From positions 62,001 to 126,000 of the forward strand of contig NZ_QJST01000008.1 in NCBI RefSeq assembly GCF_003226255.1: a DNA stretch of 64,000 bases. Reading direction: 5' to 3'. Below the pieces are notes generated by a model. That model saw only the letters and a list, made by a program, of their open reading frames with translations, ran no database searches and had not been told where the DNA came from. The DNA is from Idiomarina fontislapidosi. Lineage in GTDB: Bacteria > Pseudomonadota > Gammaproteobacteria > Enterobacterales > Alteromonadaceae. A program made the translations under genes and the position numbers. Positions 32,863 through 41,861 of the stretch are shown one piece after another. The stretch's first letter is position 1; each line of letters begins with the position of its first letter.

Positions 32863-33874
32863 TCGTTGTAGAAGACAACGACCGACCGTTGACGTCACGA
32901 AGTGACAGTGTCACGGTCGGTTGTTCTAACCACGTAATCTCGATCATACCAAACCGCGTGCTTGGCTCACCCGAACCTTGTCGCTGATTAAACTGATACG
33001 GCGTTTCATCGCTTCGGTTAATTGTGCCCGAGCTGACTTGCCAAACCGGATAATCTAGCAACTGAGGCGCCTTCACAATTTGCCCAAAATGAACACCGCC
33101 GTGCCCAAACAACACATGTTTTACTTCAAGGTTATCAATCAGCGCAAATAGGCGTTGTTGTTCTTGGGTAAACAATGCCCAACTCGGGAAGCCATTCTGC
33201 GGCGCAACAAAAGGCATTTCTGAGAGTATCACACGGACTTCTGCGTCTTTCTTAAGCTGCTCTTCGAGCCACTGCCACTGACCCTCGCCTAGCAATCGGT
33301 GAGTAGGACCCACTTGGTAAGGACCGGTATTGTCGTCAAAATAATGACCGATCCGAGCGAACACACCTTTAGTTTTGAGAGGCTCGCGCGCCCAACGCGT
33401 GTCTAATAAAATAATCTGAACGCGCTGTGGTGCCTCGCCAACGATAAAGCTCTTAGCAATACCGTGCTCTTGAAACATGCGCGGCGATGTTAAAGGTTCG
33501 CGCCAAAACGTTAAGAAATGATTGCGGACCGCATAACGCCTCGGATTATCCGCACCTTCATGACCGTCGATACTGTAATCATCAGCACCCCAGGTCGAGA
33601 CAAAAGCACTGTTACGCCTCAACAAGCGAGGCCCACGATAACGGTTAAATACTTCATAAGCAGCTAACAACTCATCCATGTCATCAGCATCTGCCGAGAC
33701 ACCGTTGCCCAATAAGGCAAAGACCTCAGGTTCCGCGAGATTCAGCGCATCCCACACGGCTTGCCGTTCGCTTTGATCGACACAACATCCCAACGCAATA
33801 CGCGTTGACTGTTGTGCCTGCGCAGCCAATGCAAAGGTGACAGTGAATACTATCGCTAACCCAAGACGTACCAC
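32840..33874 (-). CDS. PhoD-like phosphoesterase family protein, probably lacking catalytic metal ligands
   Basis: A 344-residue secreted protein (signal MVRLGLAIVFTVTFALAAQA). The order of blocks follows PhoD-like phosphatases: a GD-type block, a W-D-D-H block, LLDTRWAR at 156-163 and LGEGQWQWLEEQL at 195-207, then an SGDxH-type block. At the metal sites, though, the expected GDN reads GNG (residues 56-58), WDDHDYG reads WGADDYS (95-101), and SGDVH reads HGGVH (258-262), so most metal-binding Asp/His are replaced. I infer a pseudo-enzyme or altered activity. It starts with GTG overlapping the pilT stop (TAGTG), with GAGG seven bases upstream, so it is translationally coupled to pilT. It converges on the amidase gene with a 23-base overlap. 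Confidence 0.72.
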   Translation of the reverse strand: MVRLGLAIVFTVTFALAAQAQQSTRIALGCCVDQSERQAVWDALNLAEPEVFALLGNGVSADADDMDELLAAYEVFNRYRGPRLLRRNSAFVSTWGADDYSIDGHEGADNPRRYAVRNHFLTFWREPLTSPRMFQEHGIAKSFIVGEAPQRVQIILLDTRWAREPLKTKGVFARIGHYFDDNTGPYQVGPTHRLLGEGQWQWLEEQLKKDAEVRVILSEMPFVAPQNGFPSWALFTQEQQRLFALIDNLEVKHVLFGHGGVHFGQIVKAPQLLDYPVWQVSSGTINRSDETPYQFNQRQGSGEPSTRFGMIEITWLEQPTVTLSLRDVNGRSLSSTTINLSELQ

Positions 33875-34908
33875 TAAAAATCCTCTCTATTTGCGGCGCA
33901 CCGACGCGCCTCCTCTCTATCTATATCGCCCCGTGAGAGTAATTTCTTTAACGATTGATCGAGGGTTTGCATGCCCTTTTCCTGACCCGTCTGTATGACT
34001 GAGTACATTTGCGCTACTTTATCCTCTCGAATCAGGTTTTTTATCGCCGGCGTGGTAAGCATGATCTCGTGTGCAGCCACACGGCCTCCGCCCACACGTT
34101 TTAATAAGCTTTGCGAAATCACGGCCCGTAATGACTCAGAAAGCATCGAGCGCACCATCGGCTTATCATCCCCTGGGAACACATCGATAATGCGGTCCAC
34201 GGTCTTTGGCGCCGACGTTGTGTGCAATGTACCTAACACCAAGTGACCTGTTTCGGCCGCTGTCATGGCAAGCCGAATGGTTTCCAAGTCGCGCATCTCA
34301 CCCACTAAAATAACATCAGGATCTTCTCGCAATGCCGAGCGCAACGCCGCCTCGAAGCTACGTGTGTCACGATGTACTTCGCGTTGACTGATTAAGCTCT
34401 GTTTATTGTCATGCACAAATTCGATCGGATCTTCGATGGTCAAAATATGCTGAGCGCGCGAACGGTTAATGTAATCCACCATAGCTGCGAGCGTAGTCGA
34501 CTTACCCGAGCCAGTAGGCCCGGTAACCAGCACTAAGCCACGCGGAGCATCGGCGATCTCTTTAAATATATCAGGCGCATCGAGCTCTTCGAGTGTCGTC
34601 ACTTCGCTCGGGATCACACGGAAAGCAGCAGCGATGCCATGACGTTGAGTAAACACGTTGACACGGAATCGCGCAACAGACTCAATCGCAAACGAGAAAT
34701 CGCATTCAAAACGTTCATTGAACTCTTGTTGCTGGCTATCAGACATGACTTCAAACAACATGGCTTGCAGCTCATCGTGGGAGTGCGGATCCATTTTCAG
34801 TGGTCGAATATCGCCGTCCACCCGTATCATAGGCACACTGCCCGCAGAAAGATGCAAATCTGAAGCAGATTGCTTCATACTAAAGGAAAGCAGTTCGCTT
34901 ACATTCAT
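33874..34908 (-). CDS. pilT: type IV pilus retraction ATPase PilT
   Basis: A 344-residue hexameric motor that depolymerises type IV pili, driving twitching and DNA uptake. It matches Pseudomonas PilT almost end to end: SASDLHLSAGSVPMIRVDGD, Walker A GPTGSGKSTT, the Asp box LTIEDPIEFVH, Walker B PDVILVGEMRDLETIRLA, the His box TGHLVLGTLHTTSA, and the AIRNLI-like signature TPAIKNLIREDKVAQMY that separates PilT from PilU. The pilT / yggS-proC-yggT arrangement is conserved in gammaproteobacteria, with yggS divergent only 35 bases away. The 3' end is coupled to a PhoD-like gene, an unusual addition. Confidence 0.95.
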   Translation of the reverse strand: MNVSELLSFSMKQSASDLHLSAGSVPMIRVDGDIRPLKMDPHSHDELQAMLFEVMSDSQQQEFNERFECDFSFAIESVARFRVNVFTQRHGIAAAFRVIPSEVTTLEELDAPDIFKEIADAPRGLVLVTGPTGSGKSTTLAAMVDYINRSRAQHILTIEDPIEFVHDNKQSLISQREVHRDTRSFEAALRSALREDPDVILVGEMRDLETIRLAMTAAETGHLVLGTLHTTSAPKTVDRIIDVFPGDDKPMVRSMLSESLRAVISQSLLKRVGGGRVAAHEIMLTTPAIKNLIREDKVAQMYSVIQTGQEKGMQTLDQSLKKLLSRGDIDREEARRCAANREDF

Positions 34909-34943
34909 TGTTGATTTCTCTATTTGTTAAGCAAGGAATAATA

Positions 34944-35636
34944 GTGACAAAGGTAGCAGAAAATATTGTGAAAAGTCTTGGTCAAATTCGCCAAGAAATC
35001 GATGAGATAACCGCGCAGAGTCGTTTTAACGAGACGGTGCGATTGCTGGCGGTCAGCAAAAAGCATCCGGTTGAGGCGATTCGTGCCGCCTATGAGGCAG
35101 GTCAACGTGAATTTGCCGAAAATTATGTTCAAGAAGGGGTCGATAAAGTTGAACAGCTTAACGACCTCGATCTGGTTTGGCATTTTATCGGTCCTCTTCA
35201 GTCGAACAAAACGAAACTGGTGGCTGAACATTTTGACTGGGTGCAAAGCATTGAGCGCGAAAAAATCGCGCGTCGCTTGAATGAGCAACGTCCCGAAAAC
35301 TTAGCGCCGCTTAACGTGCTCCTACAGGTCAATATCGACAACGACCCGAATAAATCGGGCGTGCAGAAACATGATGTGAATGCACTCGCCGAGTTCGTGA
35401 GTCAATGCTCGCACTTGAAACTGCGAGGCATCATGACCATCTTAGAAGCAGATACCAACGAAAACCAACAACTCAACAGCTTCGCGGCCATGCGCTCGCT
35501 GTACGAACAATTACAGCAAATGCACCCATCGGTTGACACCCTCTCCATGGGGATGAGCGGTGATATGCGACAAGCCATACTCGCAGGTGCTAACATGGTA
35601 CGTATTGGAAGCGCAATTTTTGGACAACGGGAGTGA
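34944..35636 (+). CDS. yggS: pyridoxal phosphate homeostasis protein YggS
   Basis: A 230-residue PLP-binding protein of the PLPBP family, which controls free pyridoxal phosphate and affects amino-acid pools; no catalysis is established. Lys carrying PLP lies in LLAVSKKHPVEAI; other signatures are REFAENYVQEGVDK, WHFIGPLQSNKTK, VNIDNDPNKSGV and the phosphate-binding LSMGMSGDMRQAI...VRIGSAIFG. The frame opens at 34908 inside the pilT start, but the GTG at 34944 has AAGGA six bases upstream and fits the family length. It heads yggS-proC-yggT-DUF4426, with proC beginning immediately after. Confidence 0.93.
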   Translation: MTKVAENIVKSLGQIRQEIDEITAQSRFNETVRLLAVSKKHPVEAIRAAYEAGQREFAENYVQEGVDKVEQLNDLDLVWHFIGPLQSNKTKLVAEHFDWVQSIEREKIARRLNEQRPENLAPLNVLLQVNIDNDPNKSGVQKHDVNALAEFVSQCSHLKLRGIMTILEADTNENQQLNSFAAMRSLYEQLQQMHPSVDTLSMGMSGDMRQAILAGANMVRIGSAIFGQRE

Positions 35637-35638
35637 TA

Positions 35639-36460
35639 ATGAACGATATTCGTAAAATCGCATTTATTGGCGCAGGTAATATGACGCAAAGCATTGTCGG
35701 CGGCATGTGCAAAAGTGGCTACCCTGCTGACCACATTTTTGTCAGCAACCCAAGCCCCGAAAAACTTGAAAAAATGAAGAGTAGCTTGGGTGTTAACACC
35801 AGCCAAGACAATATTGAAGTCATTAAACAAGCTGACGTTATCGTACTTTCAGTCAAGCCACAGTTAATGGAACAAGTGTGCGCAGATATTAAAAGCAAAG
35901 TTGATAACTTGGCAGACAAGCTCATCATTACAATCGCCGCAGGTATTCGCATGCCGAAATACCGCACTTACCTGGGTGATGACATCACTATCATTCGCGT
36001 GATGCCAAACACACCTTCACTGGTTGGTCAGGGGATGTCTGGCTTGGTGACCGACAGTGCCGATGATAAAGACAAAGCCTATGTGACCGAGGTTTTTGAT
36101 GGCGTAGGTGATACGTTATGGGTCGCCGATGAAGACCAGCTCGACATCTTAGGTGCGGTCGCAGGCAGTGGTCCAGCATACTTCTTCGAGTTTATGGATA
36201 GCTTAGCTAAGGGCGCGATGGAACTGGGCTTTGATCCCGAAAAGGCGCGCGCGATGGTGCAGCAAACCTGCTTAGGTGCTGCGCAAATGGCAAAAGAAAG
36301 CGACCTAACGTTAGAAGATCTGCGCAAACAAGTAACCAGTAAAGGCGGTTCAACCGCAAAAGGTGTTGAAGTTTATCAGCAACGTGATCTGCACACTATT
36401 TCCGCTGATGCTGTTAAAGCCGCAGTAAAACGTAATCAGGAAATGGCGGATCTGTTTTAG
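35639..36460 (+). CDS. proC: pyrroline-5-carboxylate reductase
   Basis: A 273-residue NAD(P)H enzyme for the last step of proline synthesis. The Rossmann motif KIAFIGAGNMTQSIVGG opens the protein; VLSVKPQLMEQV, IRVMPNTPSLVGQGMSGL, AVAGSGPAYFFEFMDSL and the C-terminal VTSKGGSTAKGVE (substrate-binding) are all standard. The ATG at 35639 is preferred over an in-frame GTG at 35633 because GGGAG lies five bases upstream. It starts two bases after the yggS stop. proB and proA are about 8 kb further on, so the pathway is present but split. Confidence 0.95.
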   Translation: MNDIRKIAFIGAGNMTQSIVGGMCKSGYPADHIFVSNPSPEKLEKMKSSLGVNTSQDNIEVIKQADVIVLSVKPQLMEQVCADIKSKVDNLADKLIITIAAGIRMPKYRTYLGDDITIIRVMPNTPSLVGQGMSGLVTDSADDKDKAYVTEVFDGVGDTLWVADEDQLDILGAVAGSGPAYFFEFMDSLAKGAMELGFDPEKARAMVQQTCLGAAQMAKESDLTLEDLRKQVTSKGGSTAKGVEVYQQRDLHTISADAVKAAVKRNQEMADLF

Positions 36461-36468
36461 GAGCGACC

Positions 36469-36996
36469 ATGAATAACGCGATGCAGTTTCTATTAACCAC
36501 ACTGGTCGAACTTTATTTGATCGTGGTTGTTTTGCGCCTTTGGATGCAAGCGGTTCGAGCGGATTACTACAATCCGCTCAGCCAGTTTGTCGTCAAAGCC
36601 ACTGAGCCCGTTGTTGGCCCCTTGCGCAAAGTCATCCCATCACGCGGACGAATTGATTTAGCCTGTCTACTATTGGCGGTTGCACTTGGCATGCTCAAAA
36701 TCGGCGCGCTCGTGTGGTTAAACGATATCCCCGTTAATCCTTTAGTAATTGTGGTACAGGGCTTACTGTCGACCGTCAGTGCGTTTCTAACCACATTATT
36801 CTGGATCCTGATTATCCGCGCATTACTGAGTTGGTTCTCGCAGGGCTACAATCCAATGGAAGCCATGCTGTATCAATTAACCGAACCCTTCCTTGCCCCT
36901 GTGCGTCGTATCATACCGCCGCTGGGTGGATTGGATTTGTCGGTGTTGATTGTGATTATTGTAATTCAGTTCTTACGCATCTTGATCGGCGTTTAG
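36469..36996 (+). CDS. yggT: YggT family membrane protein
   Basis: A 175-residue inner-membrane protein with two YGGT repeats. Each repeat has hydrophobic helices around a short polar motif: YYNPLSQFVVKATEPVVGPLRKVIPSRGRIDL in the first and YNPMEAMLYQLTEPFLAPVRRIIPPLGGLDLS in the second. Four membrane helices are likely. The family has been linked to osmotic tolerance and, in other bacteria, to cell division or SecYEG-related placement, but no activity is proved. It begins eight bases after proC in the conserved yggS-proC-yggT run. Confidence 0.9.
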   Translation: MNNAMQFLLTTLVELYLIVVVLRLWMQAVRADYYNPLSQFVVKATEPVVGPLRKVIPSRGRIDLACLLLAVALGMLKIGALVWLNDIPVNPLVIVVQGLLSTVSAFLTTLFWILIIRALLSWFSQGYNPMEAMLYQLTEPFLAPVRRIIPPLGGLDLSVLIVIIVIQFLRILIGV

Positions 36997-37005
36997 GAGC
37001 CAGCA

Positions 37006-37446
37006 ATGCAACAACTAAGTCGCTATTTAACCTTTACCCTATTACTCGCAGCGAGCACCTTCTCCGGTGCTTCGCTTGCCGAGCAAAAGCAGCAATTGGG
37101 TGGATGGGATGTCCATTACAATGCGTTCAACTCAACCTTTTTGACCGCTGAAATTGCCTCAACCTATGACATTCAACGCAGTGAAAAAACCGGTTTAATC
37201 AATATCGCCGTGCTCAACAGCGCAGATCAACAAGCCGTTGCAGCCAATTTGAAGGGGCACGTAATCAACCCGCGCGGTGGTGTACAAACACTCGACTTTC
37301 AAAAAATCGATGAAGGCAAGAGCATTTATTACATCGCCGACTTTTTGTTCGGTGATGAAGAGCTCATGCGTTTTAAAATCGATATTAGCGATGGTGCCGG
37401 GAAAAGCCACCGTCTTGAATTCGAGCAGCAGCTTTATCAAGAGTGA
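37006..37446 (+). CDS. DUF4426 periplasmic protein
   Basis: A 146-residue protein with a signal peptide (cleavage after ASLA) and a single beta-rich domain of the DUF4426 type: GGWDVHYNAFNSTFLTAEIASTYDIQRS, NIAVLNSADQQAVAANLKGHVINPRGG and the C-terminal GAGKSHRLEFEQQLYQE. Function is unknown. The family is found between yggT and rdgB in Pseudomonas, Vibrio and Alteromonadales, as here. It starts nine bases after yggT and is the last gene of that operon. Its final codons and TGA form one arm of a hairpin shared with the end of cvrA. Confidence 0.82.
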   Translation: MQQLSRYLTFTLLLAASTFSGASLAEQKQQLGGWDVHYNAFNSTFLTAEIASTYDIQRSEKTGLINIAVLNSADQQAVAANLKGHVINPRGGVQTLDFQKIDEGKSIYYIADFLFGDEELMRFKIDISDGAGKSHRLEFEQQLYQE

Positions 37447-37460
37447 GCCGAGGCTCACTC
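37441..37460. terminator. hairpin containing both stop codons of DUF4426 and cvrA
   Basis: GAGTGAGCC and GGCTCACTC form a perfect nine-base stem around GA. The TGA of the DUF4426 gene lies in the left arm and, by symmetry, the TGA of cvrA lies in the right arm. Neither side has a strong T-run, so intrinsic termination is possible but not certain. Confidence 0.5.
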
Positions 37461-39188
37461 TGTTGCTTTCACACCCACCGCTTCAATATCACCCGATTTA
37501 CGCAAACTCCGCACCGTTACTGTCAGTGAGCCAATAACTAAGCTATCGCCAATCACCACACGGCGATGGAATTTATCCTTAAAGTGGTCATTCAGCGTCA
37601 TACTGAGTATCGACTCATCCACATCACCGGTTGGATAAACACTGGCAAGCTCGGCAATCGTCAGATCACCACGCAGAGTAAAGTCACCGAAGAAGCCTTT
37701 GTCACTCATTTGCATGCCTTTGCCACCGGATGCCAGAATACGACTGACTTCGTCAATATCCTTAACCGTTGCGGTTACCAACAATACATCGCCTTCACGC
37801 ACAATGGGTTGTGTTTCGGGTTGCAGCCAGTCGCCGTCACGAATGACACCCACGAAGGTCGCAGGCGCGGTCAGTTTGAGCTCTTTCCATGCGTGATCGC
37901 AGGCGGGCGAGTCTTTATCTATCGGATAAGACCATACCTCAAGCGCCTCACGACTTGAAACAGATGCGAGCGGCATTCGCTGAGCTGGTTCGGGACGTTT
38001 CGGGACCTCTAATTGAAGCCAGCGCGCAACGGGCGCGATGGTCCAGCCTTGAATAATCAACGAAATGAGCACTACGACAAAGGCTACATCAAAGTACAGC
38101 TCTTGCTGCTCAACACCACTTAACCATGGGAATAGTGCCAAAATAATCGGCACAGCGCCGCGCAAACCCACCCAACTAATGAAGACCTGTTCACGCCAAG
38201 GGAAGCTGAACGGCAATAAGCTTACTAACACCGCTATCGGGCGGGCGACAAAGATCAGCGTAAACGCAACACCGATGGCAACAGGTAAATACTGCACCAC
38301 GTGCGATGGGGTTACCAATAAGCCAAGTATGAGGAACATACTAATCTGACTCAACCACGCTAGACCGTCCTGCACATGAAGAATATGCACCAATTGCGGT
38401 AACCGCGAATTACCGATCACGAATCCCATTAGATATACCGCTAAGAACCCACTGGCATCCAAAAAAGCAGTCAGCGCGTAAACCATGACGGCACTGGCTA
38501 TCGCCAATAGTGGTAAAAACGAGAAGCTGAGGGGCAATTTACGCGCCGCTATAATAAATGCGCGCCCCGCGAGCCATCCCATAATCAGGCCCCCCGCGAG
38601 CTGCCAAGCGACGTTACCGACCATCTGATACCATGCTGAGAACTCACCCGATGCCGCAGCACTGGTCATGGTTAACGTGAGAATAACCGCCATCGGGTCG
38701 TTACTGCCTGACTCAATTTCAAGCGTCGCACCAACACGCTCTTTAATCTGCAAGCCCTGCGATTGGAAAATACCAAATACCGCCGCCGCATCAGTTGAGC
38801 TTAAGATCGCACCGATGAGTAGTGCCGCTGTCCACGGCAAATCAAATAGATATACAGCGGTCGTTGCGACCAAGGTACAGGTCAATGCGACGCCAATAGT
38901 CGCTAGACTTATCGCAGGCCAGAGCGCGACACGGAAGCGCTCTGGATTAGTCCGCATACCGCCATCAAATAGAATAATTACCAGCGCAATCGAACCAATA
39001 AAAAACGCAATATTAGGATTATCAAAGCTCAGGCCTAACACACCATCGGTGCCTGCCAGCATCCCGACGATGAGGAAAACGAGTAGAATCGGTGCGCCCA
39101 GGCGATTAGAGATAATACCTGCAAGGATACTCACCACTAACAAAAAACCACACACTAAAATCAGTGTATTTGCAGCATCCAAATGCAT
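37455..39188 (-). CDS. cvrA: potassium/proton antiporter (CvrA/NhaP2-like)
   Basis: A 577-residue monovalent cation/H+ antiporter of the CPA1 family. About 12 membrane helices fill residues 1-390; the ion-binding region includes GAILSSTDAAAVFGIF and ESGSNDPMAVIL, with the essential Asp. A cytoplasmic RCK_C-like domain (KLTAPATFVGVIRDGDWLQPETQPIVREGDVLLVTATVKDI) and a C-terminal CorC/HlyC transporter-associated domain follow, as in CvrA. The role is potassium or sodium efflux in exchange for protons, relevant to osmotic and pH balance; ion choice is inferred. It is divergent from rdgB and converges on DUF4426 through a shared hairpin. Confidence 0.9.
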   Translation of the reverse strand: MHLDAANTLILVCGFLLVVSILAGIISNRLGAPILLVFLIVGMLAGTDGVLGLSFDNPNIAFFIGSIALVIILFDGGMRTNPERFRVALWPAISLATIGVALTCTLVATTAVYLFDLPWTAALLIGAILSSTDAAAVFGIFQSQGLQIKERVGATLEIESGSNDPMAVILTLTMTSAAASGEFSAWYQMVGNVAWQLAGGLIMGWLAGRAFIIAARKLPLSFSFLPLLAIASAVMVYALTAFLDASGFLAVYLMGFVIGNSRLPQLVHILHVQDGLAWLSQISMFLILGLLVTPSHVVQYLPVAIGVAFTLIFVARPIAVLVSLLPFSFPWREQVFISWVGLRGAVPIILALFPWLSGVEQQELYFDVAFVVVLISLIIQGWTIAPVARWLQLEVPKRPEPAQRMPLASVSSREALEVWSYPIDKDSPACDHAWKELKLTAPATFVGVIRDGDWLQPETQPIVREGDVLLVTATVKDIDEVSRILASGGKGMQMSDKGFFGDFTLRGDLTIAELASVYPTGDVDESILSMTLNDHFKDKFHRRVVIGDSLVIGSLTVTVRSLRKSGDIEAVGVKATE

Positions 39189-39297
39189 TCTCCTTTTCTT
39201 CTTATAATTTATCCATGCCCTTTATTATGAATCATTGATTTTAAAAGGCACGCTCAAACGGTATCATGATGTCACTAATTTGACTTGAGATTTTTCT

Positions 39298-39912
39298 ATG
39301 ACAACACACGATTTCACCTTGGTGCTAGCAACAGGAAACCAAGGAAAAGTAAGTGAATTGCAATCGATGTTGGCAAACCAAGCTGCAACCCAGACTTGGC
39401 AAGTACGTCCGCAGAGTGAGTGGGACGTGCCAGAAGCCGAAGAAACCGGCACAACGTTCGTAGAAAACGCCATTATTAAGGCGCGCAATGCATGTACATA
39501 TACGGGATTACCCGCCATTGCGGATGACTCGGGGCTGGAAATATTAGCGCTTGACGGTGCCCCTGGGGTTTACTCTGCTCGCTATGCGGGCGCACAAGCA
39601 ACCGATGCCGATAATATTCAGCGCGTACTTGCCGAGATGTCTGGGATTGAGCAACGTGAAGCACGCTTTCACTGTGTACTCGTGTTTATGCAACATGCAG
39701 CCGATCCGACGCCGTTGATTTGCCACGGCGAATGGCGCGGTACGTTGCTCAAGCAGCCCAGCGGCACGGGCGGCTTCGGTTATGATCCTATTTTTTATGT
39801 GCCTGAGCATGACTGCTCAGCCGCCGAACTTGAGAAAGCCGTCAAACAACAAATCAGTCATCGTGGAAAGGCACTTTCCCAGTTAATTCAGCAATTTGCA
39901 GAACAGGCTTAA
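39298..39912 (+). CDS. rdgB: XTP/dITP diphosphatase
   Basis: A 204-residue enzyme that removes non-canonical purine triphosphates (dITP, XTP) so that they are not built into DNA. Motifs: LATGNQGKVSELQ for phosphate binding, TFVENAIIKARNA, ADDSGLEILALDGAPGVYSARYAG with the metal-binding Asp pair, GFGYDPIFYVP and the base-specific SHRGKALSQ. The length is normal. It lies directly before hemW, one base apart, the usual gammaproteobacterial order. Confidence 0.94.
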   Translation: MTTHDFTLVLATGNQGKVSELQSMLANQAATQTWQVRPQSEWDVPEAEETGTTFVENAIIKARNACTYTGLPAIADDSGLEILALDGAPGVYSARYAGAQATDADNIQRVLAEMSGIEQREARFHCVLVFMQHAADPTPLICHGEWRGTLLKQPSGTGGFGYDPIFYVPEHDCSAAELEKAVKQQISHRGKALSQLIQQFAEQA

Positions 39913-39913
39913 T

Positions 39914-41065
39914 ATGTCATTAACGCGTCCACCGCTATCGCTTTACATTCATATCCCATGGTGTGTGGAGAAATGTCCTTACTGCGACTTTAACTCACAT
40001 AAAATCCAAGGAAGTATTCCCGAGCACGCATACATTGGTCGCTTATTAGATGATCTATCAGCCGATCTCGAAGGCGTGCAAGATCGACCCATTAAGTCAA
40101 TTTTTATTGGCGGTGGAACACCGAGTGTAATTACCGCTGAAGGTATTCAGCGATTGCTCGATGGCGTGCGAAAGCGTGTGACGCTGACCGCAGATTGCGA
40201 AATAACCTTGGAGGCTAACCCAGGCACTTTTGAAGTCGAGCGTTTTGGGGGATTCATTAAAGCCGGCGTAAACCGTCTTTCGATTGGTATCCAGAGCCTA
40301 AATGCTGAGCACCTGCGTACACTGGGTCGAATCCATGACCCACAACAAGCACGCACCGCAGCTGCGCATGCGAGCGAGCTGTCATTAAAAAGCTTTAATC
40401 TAGACTTAATGCATGGGCTGCCAGGACAGTCGGCAGCTGATGCACTGAGTGACCTAGAGGGCGTTATCGCACTCAATCCACCTCATATTTCATGGTATCA
40501 ATTAACAATAGAACCCAATACATTGTTTGCCAGTCGACCACCGACATTACCCGATGACGATACCTTATGGGCGATATATCAACGCGGGCATGAAGCGCTT
40601 ATCAAAGCGGGATACCAACAATACGAAGTCAGTGCCTACTGCAAACCGAGTCACCAAAGTGTGCATAACACGAATTATTGGCAGTTTGGCGATTACTTGG
40701 GTATTGGCTGTGGTGCGCACAGTAAGATCACGATACCGGAGCAAGACACGATTCTCCGTTGTGAAAAAATAAAACACCCACAAGGCTATCTCGACCTCAC
40801 CCGAGCGTTACGATACCGCGAGTGGCATGTTGAACCCGAGGAGCGTAGTTTCGAGTTCTTCATGAACCAGTTTCGTCTGTTCCAGCCTGTTTCAAAACAA
40901 CAATTTGAGCGCTTTACAGGTCTCAGCGTAGAACAAGGCGATAGCGCCCTCGAAGAAGCCATAGCCAAGGGCTGGGTCGAGTCAACCAGTGACCACTGGC
41001 AACTCACGCCCCTAGGTCACCGGTTCTTAAATGATGTGCTGACTACGTTGCTTTCTGAAACTTAA
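39914..41065 (+). CDS. hemW: heme chaperone HemW (radical SAM, coproporphyrinogen oxidase-like)
   Basis: A 383-residue radical SAM protein. The 4Fe-4S motif CxxxCxxC is CVEKCPYC (Cys17, 21, 24), followed by [11 protein letters not shown] and [15 protein letters not shown] in the second half is the HNxxYW heme-binding motif typical of HemW, which separates it from true HemN. E. coli HemW inserts heme into respiratory proteins. The frame opens at 39896 within rdgB, but the ATG at 39914 is preferred; it begins right after the rdgB stop with AGG upstream. The 3' end overlaps trmB by 23 bases. Confidence 0.92.
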   Translation: MSLTRPPLSLYIHIPWCVEKCPYCDFNSHKIQGSIPEHAYIGRLLDDLSADLEGVQDRPIKSIFIGGGTPSVITAEGIQRLLDGVRKRVTLTADCEITLEANPGTFEVERFGGFIKAGVNRLSIGIQSLNAEHLRTLGRIHDPQQARTAAAHASELSLKSFNLDLMHGLPGQSAADALSDLEGVIALNPPHISWYQLTIEPNTLFASRPPTLPDDDTLWAIYQRGHEALIKAGYQQYEVSAYCKPSHQSVHNTNYWQFGDYLGIGCGAHSKITIPEQDTILRCEKIKHPQGYLDLTRALRYREWHVEPEERSFEFFMNQFRLFQPVSKQQFERFTGLSVEQGDSALEEAIAKGWVESTSDHWQLTPLGHRFLNDVLTTLLSET

Positions 41066-41762
41066 GGTCCCAAACACCGTGGCCTTTCGTTTCGCCACGT
41101 TGCTCAAACTTAGTTTTAGGTCGCTCGTCTGGACGAGGAATAAAGTCCCCCATTTTTGCGAGGTTTGTTAACTGTGGTTCGCCGGACAACACTTCTAGCA
41201 TATGTTCGGCGTAGTTTTCCCAGTCGGTCGCTAAGTGAATCACGCCGTTCGGCTTTAGCTTTTTACACAGGTGGGCGACAAACTCAGGTTGGATCAAACG
41301 GCGTTTATGATGGCGCTTTTTATGCCACGGATCGGGAAAGAAAATTTGTACCTGTTGTAAGCTCTCATCAGCGATACACTGCTCAAGCACTTCAACTGCA
41401 TCGTCATTGAACAAGCGTAAATTAGTAACGCCGGCGTCCTCTGCAGCCATCAAGCAGGCTCCTACCCCAGGTTCATGCACTTCGATACCAATAAAGTTCG
41501 TTTCAGGCGCATTCTTTGCCATTTCGACCAATGAATGCCCCATACCAAAGCCAATTTCTAGAGTCACTGGGTTGGTATTGTTAAATACCGTCTCAAAATT
41601 GAGCTGCCCTTGCTCAAGTGCCAGCCCAAGCTGCGGCCATTGACGTTCGATAGCGGCGGCTTGGCCTTTTGTTAACCGCCCTTCACGCTTCACAAAACTG
41701 CGGATCCGACGTACATATTTTCCAGCTGCTGCGGCTTCTTCAGCACTTTTAAACTGACTCAT
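41043..41762 (-). CDS. trmB: tRNA (guanine-N7)-methyltransferase
   Basis: A 239-residue SAM enzyme that forms m7G46 in tRNA. The SAM-binding motif is [28 protein letters not shown] and [11 protein letters not shown] follow; [16 protein letters not shown] is the diagnostic substrate/catalytic motif. The C-terminal [17 protein letters not shown] block is also family-typical. It converges on hemW with a 23-base overlap and is separated from the upstream ompA-like gene by a strong terminator, so it needs its own promoter. Confidence 0.95.
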   Translation of the reverse strand: MSQFKSAEEAAAAGKYVRRIRSFVKREGRLTKGQAAAIERQWPQLGLALEQGQLNFETVFNNTNPVTLEIGFGMGHSLVEMAKNAPETNFIGIEVHEPGVGACLMAAEDAGVTNLRLFNDDAVEVLEQCIADESLQQVQIFFPDPWHKKRHHKRRLIQPEFVAHLCKKLKPNGVIHLATDWENYAEHMLEVLSGEPQLTNLAKMGDFIPRPDERPKTKFEQRGETKGHGVWDLKFQKAT

Positions 41763-41793
41763 CTATTTTCACTCAACTGTTGCGCTCACTAAA

Positions 41794-41826
41794 ATAAAAA
41801 AGCAGGCTCATTTTCATGAGCCTGCT
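41794..41826 (-). terminator. rho-independent terminator of the ompA-like gene
   Basis: On the minus strand AGCAGGCTCAT and ATGAGCCTGCT form a perfect 11-base stem with a four-base loop, followed by a run of T. It lies about 35 bases after the ompA-like stop. Confidence 0.93.
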
Positions 41827-41861
41827 CTCTATTATCACCTATTAAAGGCGGTTAACGCAAT

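Noticed and set aside
38668-39207. Plus-strand open frame of 179 codons opposite cvrA
   Set aside because: The translation lacks domain features and mirrors membrane-helix codons on the other strand; cvrA is clearly the coding frame.
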